DNA of 64,000 nt, taken from contig JAFCIZ010000005.1 in assembly GCA_017871115.1 (NCBI GenBank), positions 434,001-498,000 of the forward strand, in the 5' to 3' direction. Of the stretch, positions 27,319 to 41,521 are shown one piece after another. Position 1 is the stretch's first letter. Each line of letters begins with the position of its first letter. The notes beneath the pieces are model-generated. The model was not told the DNA's origin. It did no database searches and worked only from the letters and a program-made list of their open reading frames with translations. A program made the translations under genes and the position numbers. This DNA comes from Cunninghamella blakesleeana. Lineage: Eukaryota > Mucoromycota > Mucoromycetes > Mucorales > Cunninghamellaceae.

Positions 27319-29230
27319 TTAATGTGTCACTGTTCTAAATAGTGTAGCCACTCCTCGAATTTTAAGATAATCTAAACAAAAAGATTGTATTTCAATCATA
27401 TAATCAGAAATAGGTAAAATATTTCGATCTAACAACGATTGTAAAAACTTGGCCAACTATAATATATTTAAAAATCAAAATAAAATAAAACAAAAATCAT
27501 TGGATACACAATATTATTATTATTATAATTTTAAGTTTACTATCATTTTTTTAAATAACAAAATAATATAAAATACCATTTACCGTTCTCACTTGTTTTT
27601 CTTGCCATATACCTTCTAATAATTCACAAGTTCGAATAGCACTTGATACATATGTGTGTAGAAATTCACCAGGTAAAGTTTGTTGTAGTGATGTTAAAAC
27701 ATGATGAACCACCTCTAAAGAATTACATGTTACAGGAGGTAATGATAAAAAATGAAGATATCTATAAGATAGTAAATAATAATTAAAATAATAGTTTGTT
27801 AATAATATAGCTTTCTTTTATCTATTTTATTTTGCCTATTTATTCATTTTTTTTTCTTCAATATATATATATATATATATATATAAAAGAATATACAAAT
27901 TTATTTACGAATCGGTTATAGGTCCATTAAGTAAATCAGGTACAATTTCTACGGCCAAAATATGGTTCATCTCTATAAGATTGGGAAGTTGATGAGGTAA
28001 CAGTGGTAAAAGATGGATAACATATGGATGTAATTGCAATGCATGATTCAACATCTATAAAGTAAAAAAGAATAATAAATATATATTGATATTAATTATT
28101 ATTGCCATCATATTAGTAATATTTTTCATTGTTATTGTTTTATAATTATTATTAAGATAAATAAGTGCTACTCTCTTTACCTCAGTTTCAGGTATTGTTA
28201 AAGTTTCAGTTGTTGCTTTATTTAATAAATCCCCCAAAAAATTTATCACATTATTATTTAATCTACTCTTTGAATTTATAACCTATAATTTTAGAATAAA
28301 GATAAAACAAAAATCAATAATAATAAAAGGTTAGAAATAATAATTATGATAATATGTGTTTGATTTAACTTGATTTAATTTTTTATTTGATGTTAACCTG
28401 ATTCAAGCAATCCGAGAAAGATAAATCTTGATTTTCATTTAAATAGTCTTCTTTAAAAAAATCCTCTTTTGCATATCTATCGTATAAAAATAAAATATAA
28501 TTAATATATATATATATATATATACGTGTGTGCATATGTGCATATATGCATGTATTTCATATCTCTTACGGATCATCAGTTAACTTGATTACAACCCATT
28601 TATAGTAGTTGATTTTTTCATTGGAAGGCAATTGGTTGATTGGCAAAAAAAGTTCAGGGCGCTGGCTGACTTCCAAAGGTGTCGATTGATCAAGCTTAAA
28701 AATATACAAATAAAATAAAAACAAAAATATACATGAGTATATAAATCACGATTATTACTTATAATTAATTATTGTTACGTACCTTATTAATAGATTCTTC
28801 TAAAATAAAATAAACAAAACCTTTTTCTATCCAGTTACCACGAGTGTTTTCGCTATACCCAATAAATTCCAAAAAGAAAACCAGAAATGGATTTTGAGTT
28901 AAAGGTACATTTGTATAATATGAGTATAATATATAGAGTGCAAGTAATCTTTCAGTTAAGTTCTATATAAAAATTTGTTTGGATGTATAATAATAAATAA
29001 AGTGGGGAAAAAAAATAAAAAATATAAAGTAGAAGTGGAAAGAAATATATTATTGAAAACAATACTTTTTGTAAATCTGTGTATAAATAGTCTTATTTGT
29101 TGATTACGTTTGACTTTTCAAATATTAAAAAAGCTCCACAAGCTGCACTGAATATTGACTGATTTGAATGTTTATTTTTAAATAATTCAAATAAAGCGAC
29201 AAAACTATCCGTCTTTTTTTCAATTAACAT
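27319..29230 (-). CDS. CNOT11: CCR4-NOT complex subunit 11 (CNOT11-like)
   Basis: Subunit of the CCR4-NOT deadenylase complex that binds the CNOT1 N-terminus together with CNOT10. Eight exons (29108-29230, 28783-28962, 28570-28694, 28398-28476, 28181-28282, 27909-28054, 27584-27761, 27319-27456) give 356 residues. The N-terminal helices include DSFVALFELFKNKHSNQ and NLTERLLALYILYSYYTNVP. The C-terminal domain carries LPNLIEMNHILAVEIV, LPGEFLHTYVSSAIRTCELL and FLQSLLDRNILPISDYMIEI, and ends LKIRGVATLFRTVTH. These align with human CNOT11 blocks as I know them. All exon phases agree. Yeast lacks this subunit, so its presence fits an early-diverging fungus. Individual exons are too short to be found as single frames. 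Confidence 0.88.
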
Positions 29231-29526
29231 ATATTTAATATCGCAAATATAAATTATTATTTTTAATAGAGAAAGGGTGTGGTAAATAGTAAAAAAAGCT
29301 ATTAAAATTCTAAATTCCTGAGATTTAAAAAAAACTTTTTTTTTGCATATTAATTATTATATAATTATGAATAAAATTATAAAGGTATTTTTTATTGCTA
29401 TTTCTATTACTATTCAATATTCACCACTACTATTATTCTTTTTATAATACATTTTATAAAATTGATGTATATGTATACATAACTTAATAAAGTAGAAATA
29501 AAATCATGTATATAATCCCAATTAAA

Positions 29527-30828
29527 TTAGCTAAAGTCAGTATGCTTAAACAATTTACAATGTGGAATACCACCTCCCTCTACGTCTACATCATAATTCT
29601 GTAATTTACAGCTATAACCATCTTCACACAAACCCCGTTTCATATACATATCTTTTTTTTAAAATATAAAAATACAGTGAAAAGAATAAAGAAGGATACT
29701 AGGTTAGAAACAAAAAATAAAATAAATCGCAACTATAAAAAAACTTACCTGGTAATTCATTAGAATTTTTTTCCATATCATCTTGTAATATAATTTCCAA
29801 GCTCTTCCTTGAACAATTACTACATACAATAGATTTTCTTGAAGGTGGAGCAATTTTCAATTTTTTTACTATTAAAACGAATTATTTTTTTAAATCAAAA
29901 ATAAAAAAAGATTAGTCCATAAAAAGTGCATTTCTCTTTTTTTATTTTTGTTTTTATTTTTAAAATTGTGTATGAATATTTCATCGTTTATCACTTACTA
30001 TAATCCATTTTTTTAATATGATCATCCAAATTATCATTATAAAGTTTTTGTAAAGTTTGCTTTGTTCGATGTAAATAGCATCTCTCTATGGTAGCATCAA
30101 ATTCATTTCTGTCTTTAAAGAAGTCTGTGTTGCTCCAAATATGCTCGTCAAATGGTATACATCTTCCATTGTATTCACAAATATGGCAGTAATTAATATC
30201 CCTTAATGTTACTAAATATCGCATTTTTACTTGTGCGGTGTCGTATACAATATATTCGTTATAATTAAGTGAATATGAATTATTGGTATCTACAGGCTCG
30301 GGGGGACCCATAGGGATGTGAACCTAATGGCCGATTTATAAATATTGAATAATTGGAAATCTTATTCTTAAACCCTTTATTCATTTATATTATCATTAAA
30401 CATATATATTCTTACCCCATTTTCATCATAGAGAGCATTTTCTTTACTTGGAATATTTTTTCCTAGACCTTTGAAAATAAAATTAAAATTGAAAGATAAA
30501 AAGTTAATTTAGACTTTTCTACTATTCCTTTTTGTAATATACTTAATGTGTTTAATTTATATATTTATTATTTTTAAATTCGTTCACCTTTTACAGAAAG
30601 ATGGCCTTTTTCAACTGGCTGGTACTTATCCTGTTGGTAATTATTCATTTCACACTCCTCACCCAAAGCTACTTCACATAATAACAAAGTTGCAAAAGCA
30701 GGATGACTCGAACTTCTGCAGTAATTTACAGATTTGCAAAACATGTCGGCAAAATAGAGCCCTTCACCAAACATTGATCCCTATTTAATTAGATAAATAA
30801 ACATATATATAATTAGTGCAATCCAATT

Positions 30829-30874
<46 letters not shown>

Positions 30875-33800
30875 CCCCATTACACTTATATTTGCCCTGG
30901 ATGGTTTCAATAAAAGGCCTTGTTTAAGAATACCCATAAAATTTTCAGTTCTAGAACCATGCCATAATAATTTTCTATTAAAGTTATTTTCAAATGGTTT
31001 GAAACGCTCTACTTCATCTTGTCGATAGATACTAAAAATGTTTGATATTTGATATGTGCCAGTATATTGCCCAGATGTGGATGTCATGTATTTATTGATC
31101 ATATTATATTCTGCTGTACCTTCAAGTATATCTGTTAGCTGACAACCAAGTGATCGGTAGGCATAATCCATACTATTGATTTCTGATGAACGGTATTTTG
31201 CTGCAAGTAATACATTTGCTGAAAAATTAACATACCCAATTTCAAAAAGTCGAGCCTTTTCTTTATTTAAAACATAACGTTGCAGTATAGGAGTAATACC
31301 ACCTTTACTAAAATCACTTGGACGAGGTAAAAGTCTATAATAAGCATTTGTTTTTTGAGCTATATCATGTACAAGCCCTAATATATATATATTAGCATGT
31401 AAGTATACTACAAAAAAAATCATTTTATATATTAGTAAAAAGTATTTATAATTTATACCTCGTTGATTCGTGCGATCTTCTGTTGATGTCATATTGGATC
31501 CCATATCTTCATATTGTGTTATTAAAGGCTCAAGTTCTTTCAAAATAGCCATTGCCTCATCGATAGAGGATTGAGGTATTTGTCCAATCGGCAAATCCAT
31601 TTGTAATTGTTTATAACCGCGCTTTAAATCCGCAATGGAACAGAATGTATGCATTGTTTGAACCAATCCGTTACTGAATTGAGAAGGTACTGTTTCATCC
31701 ACTCGAAAATCGCTTTCTGAGACAATATCATCTTTTGTTTGTTTTGCTTTAATCAATTCGAATTTACCGGGCTGAGGCACAAAATTAGTGTTACGATCCT
31801 CCCACTGATTGCCAGTTTTTGCTTTAAATATTGATTTAAACTCATTGATAGCACTTTCTTTATCTTGGTAAGGCGTTTTTTGATGCCATTCACTTCCACG
31901 ATCCCCAAAAGTCCCCCATCTATTTTTTAAATAACAATAGCAATAAAAATAATAATAATAAATATAAAATAAAATATCTTTTTATATATAGTATTACTAT
32001 TCATTAAATAAATTTATTCTTACTTTGTAAATAGAACATATACTTCTAATACTTTGTTAAATATGACAGACATTTTATAAAACCTATTACATTATAAATG
32101 ATGATGAGATATTAATGTCCTAAAAATAATCATAATTATAACAACTTTTGTATAAAAAATAATAATGACAATAGTAGTAAACTTACATATTACAACCATG
32201 AGCACTTTGAGTTACGTCGATCTTCATGATCATAATGTCATAGGCTTCACCATTATCATAGACCACAAAACCAACAGATTGAAGGTTTGAATCAGGATCA
32301 ATAGGTATCACATTTTTAGTTTTTTTACCACCACCAGGTTTAAGCGCATCCTTTTTAGCTTGAAGTAATTCTCTTTCAGCTTCTGCATCTAATTCAACGG
32401 TATTTAACGGGATATAATCAACTGCAGAAGGAATAGAATGATCTATTGATGGCCATTTTGTAACGTTAGGTACACCAAGATCTAAAAATGTTTGAATAAG
32501 TTCTTTATGGCCACTAGCATATGCATATTCTGCAGGAGTATACCCTATTAATTTATAAAGATATATACATTAGACTAAGTTACCACAAATAGGCAATTTT
32601 TATAAATAACATATATATATATATATATATAAATATGTGTATGTGTACCTTCATTATCGGGAATATTAATAACATCTAAATAATTTGGTCCAATTGCATT
32701 AATAATGTCTTTTATAATAGAACTTGTATCACGGAAATATGGAAAAGTTGCTGTTACCAAGTAAGCAATAACCGTCCTTCCAAGTTTATCTTGATCCTTC
32801 CAATTAATATAAGGGCATAATGAAGCCATTTCTTTCAATAAGTCATACTTTCGATTAAGCACACAATGGAATACAGCATTAAGCGGCTCGTTGTAACTTT
32901 CAAAAATCCCAGTTATATTGCTACTACAGCTACGTAAATTAGGGTCGGCGCCAAAATCGATTAATTGCTATATATTACAATAAAATAATAATAATAGTAA
33001 TAATAATAATAATAAGGATAACAACAAATTTTAGCTTCTCTAATTCCTTTATATATACATAATTATTTATTTATTTATTATATTTAATACTTACTTTAAT
33101 AAGTTTCATATTTGTAAAAGGTTGGCGTATAAGAATTTCAAGGGGACTTCCACCAGTTTCTTTATCAATAATATTTAATGAAAGTTTTTCTGCTGAATAT
33201 TTCTCAAAGATCATATCCATAAGTGTTGACTAATAAAATGACATAAATAAAAATCAATCTATTAGTTTTTTAAAAAAATTAAATATATAGTATTAATAAT
33301 ATTATATAATAAGTTCGAATTACCCATTGTATATGATTGCTATATTCATTGCAGTATTCAAAAATAACGTGTTCAAATATTGTCTTGTCTGAATTATTAT
33401 CTAGAAGGCTCAGATCTATCCCTTTTTCTATAAGAAGTTTGAGAATTGGTATGTTTTTATTGTAAAAATGATACAAGAATAAAGAACAGAGCTAAAGAAA
33501 ATAAGAAGTAAAAACATATATTTGTTATCTCTAAGTTCTAAATGATTATATAAAATTAATTTTTGTTCAGTTATTAAGATTACCTTTTTAATGGGTATAT
33601 ACCCAGATTGATTTAATATATCATTACTTGGGCAAGCTGCATTTATGTCAGCGCCGGAATTAATAAGAATCTAAAATAACCAATATAAATATAAATAAGT
33701 ATATTTGTGAGTGTTATATTTTTAATATTTCTATTTATAATATATAAATGTTTATACATACTTTTAATGACTCTTCAGAGTATAACGAGGCAATATATAG

Positions 33801-36800
33801 TGCATGAAGAGTTAAGGGGCACTCTGATGTACTAGTGCTTTGCGTTTGGTCAACTAATTCTACATCAGTACCAAGCTGAGCACCAAAACCAGAAACAGTA
33901 GCAGTTGCAAGTTGTGTTGGAACATATGAATTACTCATATTAGATTGACCTAAGCCAGTAATAGTTGAATCAGTTATTCTTAAATTAGTAGTAGTTCCAG
34001 TAACTCTGTTTTGCTGGTAATCTTGTAAACGTAATTCTTCAACAGAGTATTGATTATATTGAGGCATTGCCGTAATTGTTTGGAAAAAGAAATTGATACC
34101 CGAATATTGGTCACGATCTATTGTGGGAGTAAATTTAGTTTCCCCGGTTCCTTGACAACTTCCCATTGTTATAGGTTGGCCAAATGGTAAAGTAGTTACA
34201 CTACCAAAAGTGGGTGTTTGTGGTTGTTGTCCAAAACCAACTATTATAGATCTTTGTCCAAATAATATGTCACTATATCGACTTACTTGATTTACATTAG
34301 CTCCATGATCAATAAGAAGCTATATATATGTATTTAAATAATATTAATTATAATTGTTTTATACATATACAACTACTTTTTTATATTACTATTATTACTA
34401 TTATTACTATTATAATTATTTATTTACCTGTACAATATTTGGTTTATTTAAAACAATTGCGGATATTAACGGGCTAGGACGATTATATGCAGAATCTTGA
34501 TCAACTGGGCAACCTTTAGATAATAATAATTTAATTATATTAATATTGTACAAACCCATACTAACAGCTTCTGACAAAAGGGAAGGCTTTTTTTCCAAAT
34601 TAACCGCTTTATCAATTAGTGCTCCATTTTCCAAAAGTAACTATGTATATAAAAAAATGGAAATTGATTAGCATCATTTATTTAAAAAAATAATAATAAC
34701 AATAGTAATAATTAAAATGCATTTACCTCTATAATTTCAATGTTTTTTGAATATAATGCACAACTTAATTCAGAATAATCGGATACGTCAAAAGTGTTAA
34801 GTGGACAATCTGGAAGACTTAAAAGATATTTTAAAAGGGTGACTTGACCATTCATTACTGCATAATGTACTGGTGATCTTTGAGCATCATCAAATGTAAT
34901 AGCCAAGTTTATTTCTGTCAACCGTTCAATAAAATATACTAAATACTCTTGCCATGTATCACTATTTTTATTCATTTCATAAAAAAAAAATTGAAAAGAA
35001 AAAAATTAATAAATCAATAAACAAAATAATATATTTAATATAATAAATGAAAATACTATGTTATTTACATATCCGTTGGTTTAAAATCACTAATAAGGTG
35101 CCATAATGTTTGCTTTCTGGAATTTTCTGAAAGCAGTGATTGAGGAGTTGCACTTTTTAATAAACTATCTGCCAAATAATAATTTTCTTTTTGTAACGCC
35201 ATTTGTATCCCATCTATTATAAAAGAAAAGAAAAGAAAAGAAAAATAATGTTAATAATAAATAACCCTTAGTTTATTTATATTTTTATATTTTATATTTT
35301 TGTATCTTTATATGTTATAAATTACCTAAAACATTTGCACCTTTTCCTAATATCAAATACACCAAGTTCATATAGGAATTACTTAAACAATAAGTGAAAA
35401 CGGATTGCTTTTGTCCACGAAGTTTTGTAATATCTGTTAAAATAGCACCACAATTGCAGAGCATAACTGAATAATCAGATCGACTGTAAAGTAACGCTAA
35501 ATGAAAAGGTGTGTTCTAAAAAGAGAGAGGGAAAATAAAAATAAAATATGAATATACCATTAATTTTTTTTCTATCTTTTTTATTTTATTAATATCCATA
35601 TTTTTAACTCTACTTACATTATCATCATCAGTGCAATTAATATCTACGTGATTATTGAGGAAAAAAGTCGTACAAGTGAATGCTCCTAATATTGCTGCAT
35701 AATGAATAGGGCTACGGCCAAAAATATCTTTAATATCATATTGAATGCCATCAACACCAGATAAGAATATCACCATATCAATTGGATCCATATGATTAAC
35801 AGTATAAGATTCATTTTCCCAACAATCACCATAAACTTCAAAAGCTTTAAATAATTGTTTTTCTTTTTCTGAAAAAGGCAATTCAACAGAAGTTTTAGAT
35901 ACCCTCTCTAAATTTTCTTCCATATCATACTCTGCTCGTCTTTTTTCATAATTTTGCCAAAAATTGCCTTGTACCTCTCCATTATTTTGCATGGCTTTAT
36001 CTTGGTTACTATTCATATCAGAATATGACTCCGTAAGCCAAGATTCGTACTCGGATCCAAATAAAGCATATTTGCTTTCTTTTTCTACTTTTTCATCTTC
36101 TTTTTCATCTTCTTTTTCTTCCTTTTCTTTTTCCTTTTCATGCAGCTTGTTTTTAGTGCCATCAATATCTATATTTTCTGATAGTTGCGCTATTTTCCTC
36201 TGTTGTTCATATAGCTTAAATCTACCAATACTACTTATAGTTATATTTGTGGCAGGAATGTAATCGTTAGGAATAAATGCAAGATGAAGAGGCGACCGTC
36301 CTACAAAAAATAAAAATATTGTTAATAATAATTCATCATTCTATGTTGTTGTTTTTTTAAAAAATAATAATAATAAAAAGTAAATTACCCAGAATATCCA
36401 ATGCATTAATATTAATTAATCCAGTTTTTAAGAGTAATCTTTCCACTCTAAATGACCTTGTTTTCTTTGATAAAGAGATTGAGATTGCTTGGTGCATAGG
36501 TGTTCGTAATTTATGATTCACAGCATTCACGTCCGCATTGTATTTTAAAAGAAGTTTAATCATATCCATATTTTCAGCTGCTATAGCTAAATGTAAAGGA
36601 GTATCACCAGTTGATTCTTTATGAATATTTGGATTAGCACCAGCATCTAACAGTTTAACAATAACTCCATCAATAGAATGTGAAAAAGCTGTAAAAAGAG
36701 GATACTCACAATCAGGTTCATTGAAGTTTGGATCTGCCCCATGTGAGAGCAATTGATTAACTGCATTAATGTTCCGACTTTGAATAGCACGTGTAAGACA

Positions 36801-39800
36801 GGTTCTTCCACTCTTTTGTTTAGTATTTATCAATCCAGCAACAGTATCAGATGAGCAATCTTGTAATAAGCGTTCAAAGTATGCTGTAAAATGATTAAAA
36901 GTTTTAGTAGCACAAGCAATTGATAATCCTGAAGTACAATCTATAATATACGCATAATAATTATTTATTTACATATTAGTTTGTTAATTTAATAAATTAT
37001 TCATATTCTTATTTATTTTTATTTTATTTTTATTTATATTTATATTTTGTATATCATTTACCAGAGTTAAGTAATGTGTGATTTAAAGGAAATTTTGTTT
37101 TCTCGAATATCAGTTTTAATAATTTAACATCTTCAGATTGCACTACCTTCATTAAAAGAGATGTTCCTTTTTCAGAATATTTAAAATTGATATCACCGCC
37201 AGCATCCAAAATATATTCAATACAGGTGTAATCCCTTGAATTCATAATAATTGAAAGGGTGGTTAACACAGCTTCTGAAAGTGCAGTCTTGTTTGAGTCG
37301 GACACTGTATTGATTAAACTATTCGTTAAACTGGATAAATCCGTGGTTGCATTCCAAGAAGAACCAAGAGTAGAATCCAATATTAATTTCAAGATACCAG
37401 GATGTCGATATCGTACAGCGTACATAATAGAAGTGACATTTTCATCCGTTTTCATATTTAAATCACCACCATGATCAATCCATTGAGGAAGTATAGCTTT
37501 CAAAAACTCATATACCAAATGAGGAGTAAGTTTATGATAAACTGGATCTTTGAAAATAGGATTTTCACCTTGATTTAACACAGTTCCCAAAAATATTTGA
37601 GTTGTATTATCCTTGACAATTTTTTCGTTTGGATCACAACCGTTTTTCAGTAAATATGAAAACATAGCCACATTATAATAAGATGCAACTAATATAAATA
37701 TATATATATATAAGTTAGTATAAAAATTTGTAAACATTTATTTTATTATTACATTTATTTATGTAGACTCTAATAACTTACTTGTATGTAATAATCCACT
37801 GTTTGCAAAAGCAATTTTTAAGTCCAAATTAAAGCAATCTTTCAAGTTATTAATTAAATTAAACTATTTAAATCAATAAGCATGTATATATTTGTGTCAA
37901 TGTAAACGTATAAACATTATAATATAAATATTTTGATATATAAACATATATATTACCAGATGTTTGAAATTTTTCTCCGTTTTGTCTTTATCACTCATTC
38001 TATTTTTGAAAGAATTTTTCACGCCATAAATAACAGGAGTAATGTTTCGAGAATCAGGTTCATAAAGCTATTTCCGTTTATAAATAAAATAGAAATTAAC
38101 ATAAAAAAATAAAGTAGATGCACTAATTTTTTTATTATATGTTTTGTTATCACTATTATTATTTTGAAACTTACAGTTATTCTATCTATTTCATCAGGAG
38201 GAGGTAAATTACATTTTACAGCTTCCCAGACCTTATAGAATTCATCTTCCATCGCTTGTATGATCAACTTCCTAGTATCATCGTCACCTATCGAATATTC
38301 ATCGATTTCTACTGCTGCACGAAAACAATAATGAAAGAAATTATATTTGTAGTGAATAGTAGCTTTATTCCAATATGTAACCCCATGTTGAATAAACCAC
38401 TCGACCATGTGATGGCAATTTTGTTCCATCATTTTTAAAAAAGGGTCATTAACTTGAATATTGACGCCATACTGATATAATAAATTAGCTGCTTTTATTT
38501 GATAATCTTTTAAAAATGCTGTTTGTTCTTTGTCAATATATTTTTTGAATTTACAAACTTTATTAAGCAGTTGAAGGGCATTTAAACCTATTTTTATTTT
38601 AAAGAAAAAATTATTATTATTTTTGTTGCTGTTTTTGTTATTACTGTTATTGTTATTGTTATTAGTATCATTATTATTGCAATTATTTGAGCCTAGTATC
38701 TATTACCTTCTTTCGTAAAAGCATTTGGGTCAGCACCTTTTTCCAATAACAAAGTCAGATATTTTAAGTTCTTATCACCATCGCTGGCAGAGATAATATT
38801 ATTGTTTATACAATGATGAAGCATAGTCTCTTCATTGGAATCTTTAAAATTCACGTCCATTTTGAATTCATCACTGGTTAAAATAAAATTCACAATAGAG
38901 AAGTGTCCTTTGATCATAGCAATTGAGAGAGGAGTTGTACGCCATACATTAAAAGCCGCTAAATCTACTCGCCCTAAATCGACTAATAACTGAACAATAG
39001 AAAGCCAACCAAAAGCAGCAGCATAGTGAACTGGATAATTTAATGATGTATCAGGGCAATCAGCATCCACACCAATTGTTAAGAGATAATGAACAATATC
39101 ATAATGACCTTGAATACATGCTAAATGTAAAGGCGTACGTCCATATTTATCTGTTGCTTCAGGATCTGCTCCGTTCTCGACAAGGCATTGCACAGTTTCC
39201 AAATGACCGCAATTAGATGCTAGCATTAATGGTGTAGATCGATCAATTGTATTATAAATATCAATAGTAGCACCACAATCAATAAGAGCTTGGCAAGTGC
39301 GAGCATGTCCATAGGCAGCAGCATAATGTAAAGGTCTACTTTTGTTCCTTAAAAGAGTATGATCAGCGTGGGAAGTAGAAGGTAAATTGTTTTCTGATAA
39401 ATAGTTAAGTAATGGTCGAATATTAGCATGTCTTCCATAACGAGCAGCTTGAATTAATGGTGTGATTTTAAAATTATCAGCATTATTTAACCCATTATAT
39501 TTTTCTTCTATTAAAAACTCAAGACAATCAGGTGTTGAACTTGCAGCTGCAAAATGGGCTATAGTACGTCCATAATCATCTGAAGTAAATCTTTCCAAGT
39601 CTTCTAATTGCTCATACAATAATCTAAGATAGGTTGATTTTGGATTAATAGCCGCACAACAAAGTGGAGTGATTCTTTTTGATTCCTTTGCTTGTTTAAG
39701 TATTTGATTTCTACGATACGACTCTAATTGCTCACCATTTATTAACTATGAATAAATATATAGATAAATATTATATATATATATAAATCATTTAATATTC

Positions 39801-41083
39801 TGAAAGCATATATATTTATCTTCAGATTGCTTCCATTTATTTAAAAAAAGTAATACTTACTTTTAGAGTGTCAATATGTAAATGATTAAACCAAGGCATT
39901 TGTTTATATTCTTCCATTAATTTTGAAGCCAATATATTGTTTCCAGAAGCAACAGCAAAATAAACCAAATCAACACCAGCAAGATTGTTACATTTAGTGA
40001 GGTATAGATTTTCAATTACATTTGGTAGGCAAGTTAAGTTTGTGTGTGTTAAACATGAAAGTACTGTCATTTCCGTAAATTTAGAATCTCGTACTTTTAT
40101 AAATTCTACATTCATAGGATCAGAAATAGGTTCACGATAAAAAGCAGAATTTCCTTGTCGATTACCTCTTGATTCATTTACTTTTCTAATATATAATAAT
40201 AATAAAATATTAATGAATTGTTAGTTACATATGTATCAACCCATATACTTATAATTATATATTAAACTATATATTATACCTCATAGCATTTCTAAACCCG
40301 TGCCCATTTATATTAGAGCCAGTACTTCCGTCAGAATAACTCTTGAATTTGTCAGAAATTTCAACACGACAATTTTCTCCATCATTGTTTAATAAAATAG
40401 CTTGTTGAATATTTCCTTTCAATAATGCGTATTGTAAAATATTATCAGTGGATATATAAACATTTTCATCTTTCCAATGAGGTATATTTGTTTTATTGTT
40501 GATGATTTCTTCAAGAGCAGTCGAATCATTTGGGTTTCTTTCAATTGCCTGTCTATACAATTTGATACTACAATTTAAACAACAGAAGGCTGCATTATCT
40601 AATGATGTATTATTGCCTCCATCATTGTCTTGCAAAATAATAGATTTTCTTTGTTGCTGTCTTTCTTTTCTTTTTTGTGCTTGCTGAACCTTTTTACCGG
40701 ATTTACGTGGTTTTTTTTCTTTTGACGTTGGTGTAGATCTACCTGATCGTTTACGTTTTGAAGCAGATGAAGTATTTTCATCATCATCATCTTCACTATT
40801 ATTGTTATCATCCATGAGTCGGACATCCTCTTCTTCATCCTCGTCATCTTCAAATACATTTTTTAAATGGAATTGAGCCCTTGATTTTGCTAATCGACTA
40901 GATCTTGTTGAAGTGAGTGTATGGAATTTTTGTTCTGGAATTAAAAACCCAATTTTACTTTTCACTTGTTCTTGAAAATCCTTTACTTTTGAATGCCCGT
41001 CCATCATTGATTCGCTTTGCCATTCGTACAATCCATTACTATAACAAACTTGGTATTGTATTGTTCCCTGTAATATATTTACG

Positions 41084-41132
<49 letters not shown>

Positions 41133-41521
41133 ATAATTTTTGTTATCACTATTATTATTATTACTAGTATCATTTTTTTTTAAAAAAAAAAAAAAAAAAG
41201 CATACTTACATCTTTTAGATACCGAAAATCATTAATAGAATCTATTTCCCTTTCCTTCAATACTCTTTTTCGTTTTTGTATTTTACTGTTAATAATTTTT
41301 TTATCGATTGCCCTTTTTATATCTGTTTTTTTCAATGAGTATAACTTTGGTGTGGCTCTGTTCCTTCCAGCTAAACGACTCTATGAATCATAAAAAAGAA
41401 AAAAAATAAAAGTTGATATGATTTAATAAAAAAAAATTGGATGATTTAAATAATAAGGTATTTTATTAATTGATATTACCGAAGTTCTTCTTGTTTGTAT
41501 GGAGGTATTACTTGTTGTCAT
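29527..41521 (-). CDS. Giant ankyrin-WGR-PARP poly(ADP-ribose) polymerase
   Basis: About 29 exons span 12 kb and code for roughly 3,000 residues (estimate). In order: MTTSNTSIQTRRTS start at 41521; a basic segment and a chromo-like stretch (41020-41300); acidic and basic nuclear-type region (40640-40870); about twenty or more ankyrin repeats (39600 to 32500), clearest in TPLHLACIQGHYDIVHYLL; a WGR domain (about 31790-32250) containing WGTFGDRGSEWHQ; a PARP regulatory helical domain around LQMDLPIGQIPQSSIDEAM; and the catalytic domain. The H-Y-E triad is intact: LLWHGSRTENF, SMFGEGLYFADM and YNEYIVYD. It should polymerise ADP-ribose on nuclear proteins. A Cys/His-rich tail (CSNC, CEDGYSC, HC) ends at 29527. 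Several internal exon edges are approximate, and splitting into two genes cannot be fully excluded. Confidence 0.85.
30832..30871. repeat. (AT)n microsatellite in a PARP intron
   Basis: About 40 bp of alternating A and T in an intron of the large PARP gene. It creates false Ile-Tyr reading frames on both strands. Confidence 0.9.
41084..41121. repeat. (TA)n microsatellite in a PARP intron
   Basis: About 38 bp of alternating T and A in an intron near the 5' end of the PARP gene. Confidence 0.9.

Noticed and set aside
30816..31028. Small ORFs full of Ile-Tyr runs (also near 6166, 11373, 41084, 58302)
   Set aside because: They are translations of (TA)n microsatellites running into introns or antisense exon sequence.
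32575..39619. Many separate ankyrin genes
   Set aside because: The ankyrin segments follow one another on one strand with matching splice motifs and phases and no convincing start or stop contexts between them.
29527..41521. Identifying the PARP gene as a tankyrase
   Set aside because: The WGR and PARP1-type regulatory domains are absent from tankyrases, and no SAM domain is seen.
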